A stretch of DNA of 64,000 bases from contig NC_089243.1 in NCBI RefSeq assembly GCF_000512585.2, positions 248,001 through 312,000 of the forward strand, read 5' to 3'. This stretch comes from Kwoniella bestiolae CBS 10118 (taxonomy: Eukaryota > Basidiomycota > Tremellomycetes > Tremellales > Cryptococcaceae). A program made the translations under genes and the position numbers. This document shows, piece after piece, positions 46,532 through 57,630 of the stretch. The first letter of the stretch is position 1, and each line of letters opens with the position of its first letter. The notes under the pieces are model-generated. The model was not told the DNA's origin. It ran no database searches and saw only the letters and a list, made by a program, of their open reading frames with translations.

Positions 46532-49264
46532 ATGAAGTCATTACTCAGAACACTGTCCAATCGGTCCAATTCGACTCAACCAGAACCTACCCCTTCTTCC
46601 CCTGCTACTCCCCCAGTGATACCACCAATAACAACGGGAATATCCATCTATCATGACACCCCATCTATACCTATACCTACTACCCGCAGATCATCAGAGC
46701 CAGTAGGTCGAACGAATACCAACGAACGATGGGCTAGACCCACCCTACCTAGCTATGCTGTCTCTAGGGTACTTGAGGGCAACTCGGATTTACCAGAATA
46801 TGAAGTCGCGATATCTCCTTCGTCAATCAACAACGATGACGGGTCTCTCAATCGAGCTGCAACAGAGTATTTCGGTACTTCACCTAATGATAGTGCGATC
46901 CGCTCGACTTCGCCCATAGAAGAATCTGCTTTAGACACTACGGACGAGAACGTACCGTCATTTGAGGGAGAGGACGACGACGATGATCCATTAATGCCCC
47001 GGCGCAGAGTATTAGACGAAAATGGACAACCCAGTAGGAGAAACACATTCAGCGTATTCGAACCTCCCCATCCCCATCCCACTCGTACGGGATCGACCAA
47101 CCTCAGTACCTCTCTTGGAAACCCCAATTCCAACGGATTTATAGACCTACCCATCCCCACCTCCGAACCGCCCATCTACTCCCCCTCATTAGGCCGCGAC
47201 GAACTTCGTCTAATATCTACAGTACATTTATCAGCCGATCATCCTGCTTCGGCATATTTCAATGCTATCGCTCAATCGCCCCCTCCACCCGCCGGTCCCT
47301 CTTCCTCCAACTGGTTGAGAGGAGGGGAAGCAAATACGAATACGAGTACGGGAGGGAAGAAATTAAAGTTGACGTTGACTAAAGGTGGAAGACGGATGAA
47401 TGCGAATGGGACCGGACCGCTGTATATCAAATTGGGTAGGGAAGGTTGGGTGGACGGGAGGATTGAGGTTGGGAAGGTTGATCGAGCGGTAGGGCTGGAG
47501 GTTGCTGTGAGTACTGTCTATCTTTTCATACCATCCGATGATGAAGGACAGGTTGTTCTATGTTTCCTTTTGCTGATTCAAGGTGTTCATGAGGATAGAT
47601 CATAGGCATGATCAACGTCTCATACTACGTAAGAGGACAATATACAGTCCTAGATACACTCCCATTGGCAAGGAACAAGGTACAGCTATTTCCCAAACCA
47701 TCGGAAGAAGGTACCACAACAAGCAACGAACAACCTCTCCCCGGCCCCAATCCGAGTGTAGATACGTCAGAATCATCTCAACCATCATCCACGACGAACC
47801 TCCTACCTTCCGAGCCATCTACTGAACCCCTCCTCACCAAAGATGGTCAACCGATGATATCGCCCAATACATTATTCACATTTTCGCTGCAAATGCCGAA
47901 TTGTCATTTCAAAGATGAGAACTCGGAACTACCGCCCTCGTGCGATTTGCAGCAGGTGGGGATGCAGGCGAATGTCGAGTATGTGTTGAGGGTGAAGTTG
48001 GTTAGAAAAGGGTTGAGGTTCAATGAGACGTAAGTGGGAAGGGAGGCTACACAATTCCTGATATATCGTTCCGGCGAATTTCATTTGACCGACCTCGACG
48101 GATTTGGGAGTTCAGACTTCACGCACAGAGACAACGACAATGCTGATCCTGCGGATGTATACCTATAGTGTGACCGTACCGATCATATACGATCCCCGAG
48201 CATACATTACCCCCCGCCGTATCCGAGCACTCACCTCTGATGATCCTTTAAACCCTGGGTGGAGGACATTAGAGCTAAACGGCGGTAAACCCAAATCGAA
48301 AAATAACTTACCTGTCCCCTCAGGAACAGAAGGTCCAGGTATAGAAGTCAGCCTATTATTACCCTCTCCGCCAATCTTGTTCTTACCTTCCCAAGGACAG
48401 GGGGACTTGCCGACCTTCCCTTTCCATCTGCATTTCCACTCTACTCTCCCTCACGTGTTGTCTACGTTTAGTAACCCGGAGGAAAGCAAGTTTGTCGTTA
48501 GGTTAACGAGAGTCACGATATTCAGAGTTGGGTTAGAGAAGGAGATTAGACGGATTGAGATTCCCACGAAAGCTGAGGTGTGGCAGGAGGGAGGAGAGCG
48601 GATTATGCTGGGTGTGGAGAATGAACAGAGGAGGGGATCTACCGCGAATGGCAGGAGGGAATCAACCGGTACAGAGGGGCTGAGCTCTAGTGTACCTACG
48701 TCGAGTAATCTTGAGGGAGGACCGTTAAGGAGGTTTAGTTCTGCTGGATCGACCAATGCACCCGAAAGTACTGGTACTAGGAGGAAATCGTTGTTGGGAG
48801 ATAGGAGAGGATCATTCAGCTTATTGAAAAGAAGAGGATCCACTTCTAGTCAAACTTCCTCTGGTGGGAATGGGAATGGGAATACGATGTTATCGCCAAC
48901 AACGTCGAACCTCCCACTCCCACCGATAATAGATGAAGATCATCCAACCCACGAACATGATGAAGGTAGACCAATGAATCTGGGAATAGCCCCCGTAGAT
49001 ATGACTTCCACGGAAGTTCATTTGAAGGGATTAATCTCGCTCAAACCATTCCCCATTTCCACGTCCTCGTCGGCAGCTGGCGCTGGCGAAGATAGCAGGG
49101 GAATAGACATATTGAGGAAATTGATGGTTCCTTCTTTTATCGTTCCTGAGATAACCTTGACGTACGTGTTGGAAATTGGCATAGAGCCTAGGAAGGGGTC
49201 GGTGAAGGAGAATTTTGGACATGTTTGGGGTGGGGGGATTGTTGAGGTTGTGTGGGGACGGTGA
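46532..49264 (+). CDS. Arrestin-like (ART-type) protein, probable
   Basis: Three exons (46532-47506, 47599-48029, 48169-49264) give 833 aa. The first 290 residues are low complexity, rich in Ser, Thr, Pro and Asn, with an acidic run (FEGEDDDDDPLMP) and proline motifs such as LPSYAV and LPEYEVA that could bind SH3 or WW domains. Downstream, YIKLGREGWVDGRIEVGKV and AIIGMINVSYYVRGQYTVLD look like strands of an arrestin N domain, and NTLFTFSLQMPNCHF, LPPSCDLQQVG and TVTVPIIYDPRAYITPRRIR resemble the arrestin C half. Fungal arrestin-related proteins recruit Rsp5-type ubiquitin ligases to plasma-membrane transporters for endocytosis. The acceptor at 47598 (GATAG) was chosen because it gives the arrestin-like AIIGMINVSYYV; others break the frame. 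The fold call rests on pattern only. Confidence 0.55.
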
Positions 49265-49951
49265 TAGTGGATAAAATGATTAGTTGTGTCTTTCTTCTAT
49301 AGGTTGTACGATTGTACGGTTTTTTGTGTTTTGTCAGTTGTCTGGTTGTCTGTCGTAGCATTAGTTGTTTTTCGGTATAGGTTGTATTTACTTCACATTT
49401 TATCAGTTGGACTCGGTTGTAGTTGGTTCTCTGTCCCGTCGTTGTTTGAGTTGGAAATGTCGTGGTTATGTATATCATAGTGGTCACTTGCGAATATCAT
49501 TGTACGTATTCCGAGTATCTATTGATGAGCAGGTCCCAATGGTTGTCTTTCGTTTGTATCGTGCGGTGATTCTGACAAAGGGGGAGTGTAGCGGTGACAG
49601 GTTTTTACGATTGCGTTATGGTCGGATATACGCTTAAGACCGAAGGTTACACCTAACCGACGTGCCCGCCACACTTGCATTCCGCTTGATGCCCTCAATG
49701 CATTACCGGCGTTACCCATTTCTCCGCACACTGAGATTTTCAAGTTTTGGTGCATCCGCTATACAGTAGTATTGATGGTTGTACATACTAGCAGCACCAC
49801 ACTGAGGCTTCACTGGCTCACACCGACTCTGACTGCTAGTCCACCTACCAGCTGGTTCACGTTCACTGCAATTCGAGGTAATTTATCGATAATATACAAA
49901 ATATCTTGGTAACCTCCTCTCCTTCTTCATCCATCAATAAAATCATCAAAA
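49265..49951. other. Intergenic region before RPL26
   Basis: 687 bases: T/G-rich 3' flank of the arrestin-like gene (49280-49440), then the RPL26 promoter. No gene is supported. Confidence 0.5.
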
Positions 49952-51213
49952 ATGGCTTCTTCAACTGGTGAGTGCGGTGTTCCTCCAACAGACTGAGCGA
50001 GCGAGCGGGCAGAGCGACCATTGGGTAGGACAGGGAATAGCAGGAATTCATATCGAAGATCAAATGAACAACAAGGCTTCGGTATATGGAACTAGATGCA
50101 AGGAAGGGAAAGTTTCAGTAGCTCAGATAGAGGGAGAATGTAATAGACGTGGGATGAGGAGAAGGTACGGCGCCGTTGTGGGATTGGAGGATTGCAGGAA
50201 TCATTGTATATGACGAGGACGTCTTAAAGCCAACTTACACGAACCATTCGACATCGACCCAGCAATGATCACGAATACAATTCAGCTTCTTTACCTGGCA
50301 GATGGTACTCACGACCTATCGACCATTATCAGTAATCGATATATCCCCAGCTAAAGCTCAAGCTCAAATCCATTTCAGATTATTAGAAATACCCAGAAGA
50401 AAGAACCGCTCGCTCGCTCGCCAGCTCATCACCTCCCTCCTCTCCGTAAAGGCCATACTGACTCGTTCTCCTTGTTTGACCTAGGCCTCGCCCATGACCG
50501 TCGAAAGTCCCGAAAGGCTCACTTCGGAGCCTCTTCCGGTCAAAAGAGAAAGATCATGTCTTCTCCTCTTTCCAAGGAATTGAGAAAGGAACACACCGTG
50601 AGTTGGGTCGCTTGTCTAGGTGGACGTGGGGATGGTATGGGATGGGTAGTGTTTGGTCACGAAGGATGGTGTGACGAGGAGGAGCGTATAGAGTTATTTT
50701 GATGAGACAGGCCATCTGGCCGTAGCACTTGGACTTGAGATAAGGATTAGATTGGTTATGAGAGGAATGTCAAGCTGAAAGTCCCGTCGCTGATCATCGT
50801 GTCACTACAATAGGCCCGATCAATCCCTATCCGAAAGGACGACGAAGTATTGATTGTCCGAGGTAAATACAAGGGCCGAGAGGGTAAAGTGACTCAAGTG
50901 GGTTTTGTTTTCGGTTTCCCTCCCCTCTTTCATCCCCCTAGTGCATGTCTAGCCCTCGCACATATGTATTCGAGACGGGAATATAGAACCCTCGCTAACG
51001 GTCGGGTCTTATTTACAGGTCTACAGAAAGAAATGGGTCATCCACGTCGACCGAGTCCACATTGAGAAATCCAACGCCGCCACCGTCCCAGTCGGTATCT
51101 CCCCCTCCAACGTAGTCATCACCTCTCTCAAGCTCGATTCCGACCGAAAGGCCATCCTCGCCAGAAAGGGTGGAAAGGCCGCTGCTTCCGGTGATGTCGA
51201 GATGAAGGAGTAA
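49952..51213 (+). CDS. RPL26: 60S ribosomal protein L26 (uL24)
   Basis: Four exons (49952-49967, 50485-50597, 50814-50897, 51019-51213) encode 135 aa. The first exon is only 16 nt (MASSTG) and is followed by a 517-nt intron, by far the longest intron inside a short gene in this window. The protein then runs LAHDRRKSRKAHFGASSGQK, IMSSPLSKELRKEHTARSIP, the KOW motif as DEVLIVRGKYKGREGKVTQV and YRKKWVIHVDRVHIEKSNAA, ending KGGKAAASGDVEMKE. L26 sits near the polypeptide exit tunnel and binds 5.8S/25S rRNA. Long first introns after a tiny coding exon are common in fungal ribosomal protein genes. Complementary GCGAGC-rich segments near both intron ends may fold. I looked for C/D and H/ACA snoRNA boxes in the intron and found none convincing. 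Confidence 0.95.
49997..50417 (+). repeat. Complementary 12-nt arms within RPL26 intron 1
   Basis: GCGAGCGAGCGG at 49997-50008 is perfectly complementary to CCGCTCGCTCGC at 50406-50417. The arms lie 29 nt after the donor and 67 nt before the acceptor, so pairing would bring the splice sites of the 517-nt intron close together. The simple-repeat nature of the arms (GCGA units) means chance is not excluded. Confidence 0.7.
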
Positions 51214-52182
51214 GCGTATGGTTATCAGGGTTTTGGTGATGGGTCTGTAAGATGACTGGGAGCATGTATTTGCCATTCTCACGATACAGCCCATAATACG
51301 TTCAGGAGCAGAAGATGGCATACTTGGAATAGCAGCAGCAAAGTGCCCAGAAACATGATGAAATTCATCACTGCGTTGGTTCGTCGAAGATATAAATCTT
51401 AGCTTGGGGTGTTCTGGATGTCAAAAATGAGAGCTCGCGGTCAAGTGCAGCTATCACCTGAATTTGTTGATTAATCTTAGCCAATCTGATATTCATCACC
51501 GTCTGCAGAACCGCAATGGTTACACACCACTTTATTCATTGCCGCAGACTAAGATTGCATCATTAGCTTACAGTAACCCTGAGGGGAACTCACTTATGTT
51601 CTTGGAGACCAGACCGTCTTACAGGATCAAACTCTGTGAACGTCGGAAAGAGCAGTAGCACCAACGACGAGCAGGAGTTGGAATAGGATATCGACACCGG
51701 GGGACTACGTAAGATCAATTCATGGAAGAACATACGTACATCTCCCCCACCGTAACTGAGCTGAAAATTCAAGGCTATAATTCATTTTTTTCTTCTTGTA
51801 ACCTAACCTGTATTTTTGTAAAGCACCTCGTATCGTCTGATATTGATGGGTATCATCCATGATATCACATCTCTTGAGTTTCTAGCTGTTGGGACGAAGA
51901 CTATAACTGCTACTCATCCATGCATTCATGTATCCATGGCTATGAGTCGATAGGTGCATATGGTTGATTTAGTCCCGAAAGTTGAAGACTTGACTACCAT
52001 TTACGAATTAGACGCGACAACCCTTCATCATCATCATCATATTGTGCTTTGTCATCTCATCTCATCTCATCTCATCACTATATACCCATCCTCCACATCA
52101 CTGTATCGCTAGAGTCACCTGGGCACACCAGTCTCCGTCATCCATTATCCTGCAGAAAGAAATTCATCACACACAAGCCAAC
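51214..52182. other. Intergenic region, RPL26 to DEAD-like gene
   Basis: 969 bases. Close to the next gene is an ATCTC microsatellite (52053-52076) and a TCATCA run (52026-52040). No gene is supported. Confidence 0.45.
52053..52076. repeat. CATCT pentanucleotide microsatellite
   Basis: About five tandem CATCT units in the presumed leader of the DEAD-like gene, 107 bp before its ATG. Confidence 0.85.
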
Positions 52183-55100
52183 ATGTCAGGGGATACCACC
52201 CCCATACCATCCCAACCCAATCGTACATCGCCCCATTCCAACCAAAACGACATCGAGTCCTCACCAATCTACCAAGCCTTATCAGCTCGTCTAGCTCGTA
52301 CTGAGAATGCTCTATCCTCCCTATCAAGCCAAGTAGCACAGCTCACATCGATAGTCAAGTATTTGCCCCAATCCCAAATTACGACCTCCCCCGTCAGACC
52401 CAAAACCACCAACGCTCCCTCCTCTGTATTCGCCCCATTCGACTCTGAACTACCCCTACCTAATACCACGTCCAATGGTCTCCCCAAATCACCTTTCATC
52501 CCCACATCCACACCTCAACCTTCCTCCTCAATAGGGCCCATCGGGAACGGGAACGCAGAGATTGCCGCTCTCACTCAACAGATATCTGCCCTCTCAACCT
52601 CCGTTGCTCAGCTTCAGCGTCTCCAACAAACACAATCGCAATCACAACTTACTAGACAAACCTCATCATCCAATGCCACGCCCACACTGGGTAATCTCAA
52701 TGATGGAAGACATCCTGGTCCGCTGGCATTGGGTATCCCCCAAAGACCAATACACCAAGGTGTAGAATCTCTCATCAACTCATCCGGACCGATGACTTCA
52801 CCTTCTAATCTCGGTGCGTCGGGCGGTAGACCAGGTATGAATCGGTCCTTCTCCAGTGGGATTATAGGTCAACCGCCAGTACCACTGGGTAATGGGCAGA
52901 TCACCCCTTCAAGCGAATATCCTCAAAACACAAATCGGATGAGCCATATTCCCCATACACCAAGTGGATTGAGGGATAGAGAGAGGGATTGGCCGGGTGT
53001 GACTGTGGGAAGTCCTGGTCCAGGACAGAACAACGCAGCTGCTCCAGGAGGACCTTTGACCCCCGGTGGGAGTGGGAGTGGACTGGCAGCCCCTGGTGCG
53101 GGGATCGTGGTGAGCAAGTGGGAACATCTGAATTTGAAGGTGGATCTGTTAAGGTCCATCGCGAAGTACGGGTATGTATCTCTTCTAGGTTTACCGTATC
53201 TCCAATCTGGTCTCTTACTGAGAAAGAGAGATCTTGCTGATTTGATTTCGATTGGGGCTATGTTGCAGAATCGGTCCTCCTAATAAGATCCAAACGAGGG
53301 TATTACCATTCATGATTAAGGGAAGTGATATTATAGCTCAGGCTCCTCCTACGACTGAACGAATCATATCTTAGTGAGTTCCGCTCAATCACTGCATTTC
53401 GATACTTTGCTGACCGTTCACTCGAATCAGCGTCATTCCCGCTCTGCATCTCGTCCAAAATCTCCCACCGCCTCCTCCGACATATGCCGGCCCAGCAGTG
53501 ATCATCATCACCACAACTGTTGATCAGGCTATGCAGTGTCATAAATGTATGTAGCCCTTCTCATCCCGCGCTTGCTCATACATGACTAATTGTATACTCC
53601 CCTTTCAGTGGTTCGAGGCGTGGGTGGTCCACTAGGTATCAGATCAGGCGTAGCAGCAGGAGCAGCTGGCTCGTCTGGTCTGCCCAACGAGATCGCAGCT
53701 ATGCAGCGAGATGCCATACATATCTTGATTGGTACTCCTGCGAAAGTAGCCGAGGTAATGACGAGTAGAGGTGGATTGGGGGGTGGTGAATGTAGATTGT
53801 TGATTGTGAGTTGGCCCATCACCTTCATCCCTCTATCAGATAATGTACTGACAGATGTCACGCCGATGTAGCTCGACGAAGTGGATCAACTGATTGTGAG
53901 TCATCCATGATTCTCTGCACTACCGCAGTTGGGTGGTCGTACTGATATCCGCCGTAGGCCCGAAACCTATATGACAACGTCCTAAACATTGCCAAAATCC
54001 TCCCTGCACCTCGTCGAGGACCCGGCGGACTGAGCATGACTGGTCCCCTGACGACTCCCGGTGCCCCCATCGCGCCTTTCTCACCAGGCTTGACGAGCCC
54101 GTACGACGCAGGACGAGATTCGCCATTCAACCCTGCTAGTAAGACCCCTTTCCCCACTCAGGGGAGTAGGTTCGGTACGCCCGTTGGTGGGGGGTCGGCT
54201 GCTGTTGGTGGGCCTACTGGGGCTGGTAATGGTGCTGCGGGAGGTAGTGGGATCGAAAGGCAGACATGTCTATTGTGAGTTGATCTTTCGGCTTATCCAC
54301 TTATTCACGGCATTGGCTAGGCTATATCCGACTCATCTTTGGGACAAATAGAATGGAAGCTGATACTCACACTCGGTTTTAAGCTCAAACACCATACCCA
54401 CGGACGTCATCAACTTCTCCCAATCACTATCTGTCCGAGATCCTGTCCGAGTCCTGGTCAGAAGAGAAGGGGGGACCAACTCTCAAGAATCCGTATCGTC
54501 CGTCACTCCAGGTATAAACCTCAAGCACACCTACGTCTACCTCACTATCACCGGTTCAGCCCAGCAGGGGTCCAACCATCAATCCAACAGCAACAACGAG
54601 GTTGGTCCAGGAACGATCGGATCGGGAAGGAGCAATGCCGGTCAAGGGAATGAGGAGCAGAATAAAGCGAAGGAGTATAAATTGGATATGTTGACTAAGA
54701 TGTTAGAGGATTACCCGCTTTGGCAGGCTATCATCCATGTGGGCACTTATGGGATGTTGGAGGCTGTTGTGATGAGGTTGCAGAGTAGGAAATGGGAGAG
54801 TTTATACCTTGTGAGTTTTGCTCTTGTACCTACTATCTTTGCTGTCATCTTGTCTGAACACCATTCAACTCCTCCGCCGAGCGGTAATGCCGCGGAGAAG
54901 TCGCATACTAATTTATACACCCATTAGACCCCAGACATGCCCCCCACCCAGAAAAAAGCGATCCTCCAACAATGGCGAGTCTCCCTCTCAGGCAACGGAC
55001 CCAGATTCCTAGTAGTCTTTGACGTGGGTATCAAACCCCCCGAAGTACCCTGGTCACCACTCGTCATCAACTTTGATCTACCGAGATCTGTTGAGGGATA

Positions 55101-55381
55101 TGCGCACAGAGCGGCAGCTGCTGTACCTCCTTCGAATCGTCAGACCCAGGGTCAACAGGTTAATGGGGTTATTGTTAGTTTCGTTCAGGCTGCTGGGGGG
55201 GATGTGGAGATGCTGCGAAGTACGGAATGTGCATATAGGTTCAAGGTGGGTTTGACTCTTTTCTTTTGGACTTTGACTAAATCGAGTCTACTTGAAGGGG
55301 AACAATGGCTGATGGTGTGATTTGGTGAATATTTAGTCTGCTGAGATACCTACTGTGTTCCATGATTTGTTCAATCACTAG
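52183..55381 (+). CDS. Degenerate DEAD-box helicase-like protein (eIF4A-related pseudo-helicase)
   Basis: Nine exons (52183-53171, 53269-53373, 53431-53546, 53609-53805, 53872-53895, 53958-54274, 54384-54810, 54928-55245, 55337-55381) encode 845 aa. The first 290 residues are Ser/Pro/Gln/Asn-rich. Then comes a RecA-like region in eIF4A order: WEHLNLKVDLLRSIAKYG (Q-motif region), GPPNKIQTRVLPFMIKGSDI, motif I as AQAPPTTERI, IHILIGTPAKVAEVM (GTPxR region) and motif II as LDEVDQL in a 24-nt exon, and FSNTIPTDVINFSQSL in the motif-III/IV region. A Ser/Gly/Pro-rich insert of about 80 residues follows motif II. The second domain has HVGTYGMLEAVVMRL, FLVVFDVGIKPPEVPWSPLV, INFDLPRSVEGYAHRAAAAV. The Walker A lysine (GKT) and the HRIGR arginine motif are missing, so ATP hydrolysis is unlikely. 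It probably acts as an RNA or translation-factor binding scaffold. Confidence 0.8.
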
Positions 55382-55819
55382 ACACAATGTGCATCAAGAT
55401 CGGATACCCCTCAATGTGAGGTTGAAAAGGCCTTTGAAGTTCGATACCATTCCTCTCCCTTTTCTCGAAATACATCACATGTAGCACACTTACACTTTAG
55501 ACTGAATGCAGTAGAACATATAGGATATAGCAAATGATAGGATACAATACAATACATATGCATAGGATGTGTAGCTGAGTAACTCTAGAGGAGTGAGTTT
55601 GTGTATGACGTGGATTTAACAACGTAGAGTATGATAAGCACGCGTCGGATTAACTTTGATTTCTGGTTCAAGAGGTCTGAGCGTGAGCGCGTGTCAAGTC
55701 AAATCCAATAACAGTGAGCGCATTGACTTTTGTTCAAACTATATATGTATATGCTTGCATCTCATCCTCATCTTCACATCTTGGATATCAATAACGAATA
55801 GTAACGAACAGTACCAAAC
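55382..55819. other. Intergenic region, DEAD-like gene to EB1
   Basis: 438 bases between co-oriented genes. A TATATATGTATA stretch near 55739 lies about 80 bp before the EB1 ATG and may be its core promoter. Confidence 0.45.
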
Positions 55820-57482
55820 ATGTCAGTCTACGTAGGAGAATGTGAGTGATCTATACCGCTGAGCTCCATAGACGTGAAAGGAAAGAAGCGAATCCATCCT
55901 ACCAGGACTGGAGTGTAGTAACCCCCAATGCTTCAAGGCAAGAGGTCGGATAATACATGACCAGTCCTACCGCCTTCGGGAAGGATGCGAGCTGCAACCT
56001 GACCTGAGCTGACTGCTTCCCCTTACATGCATAGCCCGAGGTGAACTGCTCGCTTGGTTGAATGAACTGCTGGATCCTATACCGATCACCAAAGTGGAAC
56101 AGTGCGGGACGGGGTCGGTGTATTGTCAGATTGTAGATTCCATCTATGGTGAGTGAGGGATCTCCGTTCACTTTGCTATCTCTCATCAAACTCCGTTCAC
56201 TTTGCTATCTCTCATCAAAGCCCAATCCGAAAGTCACATTTCCCTCCCCAATTGGGTGTAGGTAAGGCTTCTTCATATGATGTCGTACTGATCCTTTATC
56301 TGATAGGTGACCTACCCATGACTAAAGTGAAGTTCAACGCAAAGATGGAGTATGAGTATCTGGACAACTTCAAGATCTTGCAGAAAGCTTTCAACGTCCA
56401 TAGGATTGAGAAGGTGCGGTTCGATCTAATCTGATCTGATCTACATTTCACTTTTCGTCACCAACGAGCTGAGCTGATGGGATGAGATGGAATTTGGATG
56501 ATATAGCCTATACCCGTTCAGAAGCTTATCAAGTGAGTGTCTTGATACATCCATACATCATCCTGCGGCATGTGGAATGGACTTGGCGTATGTCAGAGCC
56601 TGACAATGTGATAATACCCAGATGCAAGATGCAAGACAATCTCGAGTTCTTACAGTGGATGAAGAAATACTGGGATATGAATAGCGGAGGAATCGCCTAC
56701 GATGCAGAAGGACGAGCGTAAGTATATGACATGTATCTTTCTGATCCTCAGATCTTCATCGCTCTACCTACATCGTCCCTTCCCTGAGGAGAGGATGGAC
56801 GTTTCATATCCTAGACTCTAGTCGTGTGCCAAAGCTGACCTTATGACATTCCACGTACACAGCGGCGGTGCCATCCCCACCGCTCCACCTCCCACATCCC
56901 GTACAGCCTCTTCTTCTGCCCGAGCGGCATACTCACGTCCTGGAGCCGGTATTGGAAGTGCAGGAGCGAGTAGACAGGTCTCGTCGGCTTCGGCTGCTCA
57001 GGTGGCGCAGATGCAGGCTCGTGTGGCTGAGATTGAGGCTCATAGTGAGAGTTTGCTGAAGGAGAGGGACTTTTACTTTGATAGTGAGTGGTTGTGTACT
57101 TCTAACGATCGAAGGGGAGCATGGGGAATTAAGGGGTGGTGCAGGGTGGAAAAGCTGGCTATAGAGGGGTGTCAGCCCGGGGCGCAATTTGTGTTTGTAT
57201 CTCCATGCTGATTTGTCTCGCTACGTTTCGCTAGAACTTCGAAATATCGAGCTCATCGTACAAGAGCGAATGGCCGTCGAGGGAGTGACGCAAGAAGAGT
57301 CAGATGTGATGGCTAAGATTCAGGAGATTTTGTACGCTACAATTGAAGGCTTTGAGGTGGGTTCGTTCTTCTTCGAGTAAGTGAGATCGGTGGGACTGAT
57401 GAATGGTACAACGTGTGTAAATGTTTAGGTACCGGAAGGTGAAGAACAGCCCTTACATGCTGAAGAGGAAGAGACTTTCTAG
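55820..57482 (+). CDS. BIM1: EB1/Bim1 microtubule plus-end binding protein
   Basis: Eight exons (55820-55841, 56035-56148, 56307-56413, 56507-56532, 56622-56717, 56863-57083, 57235-57356, 57429-57482) give 253 aa, close to the usual 260-300. The N-terminal calponin-homology domain is clear: RGELLAWLNELLDPIPITKV, EQCGTGSVYCQIVDSIYGD, TKVKFNAKMEYEYLDNFKIL, NVHRIEKPIPVQKLIKCKMQ and DNLEFLQWMKKYWDMNSGG. A short Ser/Ala/Pro linker leads to the EB-homology coiled coil (ERDFYFDKLRNIELIVQERM, DVMAKIQEILYATIEGFEVP) and an acidic tail without the metazoan EEY/F ending (ending EEEETF). EB1 proteins track growing microtubule ends and recruit plus-end factors for spindle positioning. The fourth exon is only 26 nt. 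Intron 2 contains a perfect 29-bp tandem duplication. Confidence 0.94.
56162..56219. repeat. 29-bp perfect tandem duplication in EB1 intron 2
   Basis: A 29-bp unit beginning CTCCGTTCACTTTGC occurs twice head to tail (56162-56190 and 56191-56219) inside the intron 56149-56306. The absence of any difference between the copies implies a recent event. Confidence 0.92.
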
Positions 57483-57630
57483 AGTGCTTCTCCGAGCTAG
57501 ACATATTGGGGTGAATTGAGCCTTGCTACTTCCAACAAAAGGCAGAAAGCAAGAAGGATGAAGACTTCTCTGTGAATATATCTGGCTTATATATACACAT
57601 GCATTTCGATACATCTCTTTTTGTTTCTGG

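Noticed and set aside
49968..50484. Intronic snoRNA in RPL26
   Set aside because: No convincing C/D box pair or H/ACA hairpin boxes were found; only complementary GCGA arms.
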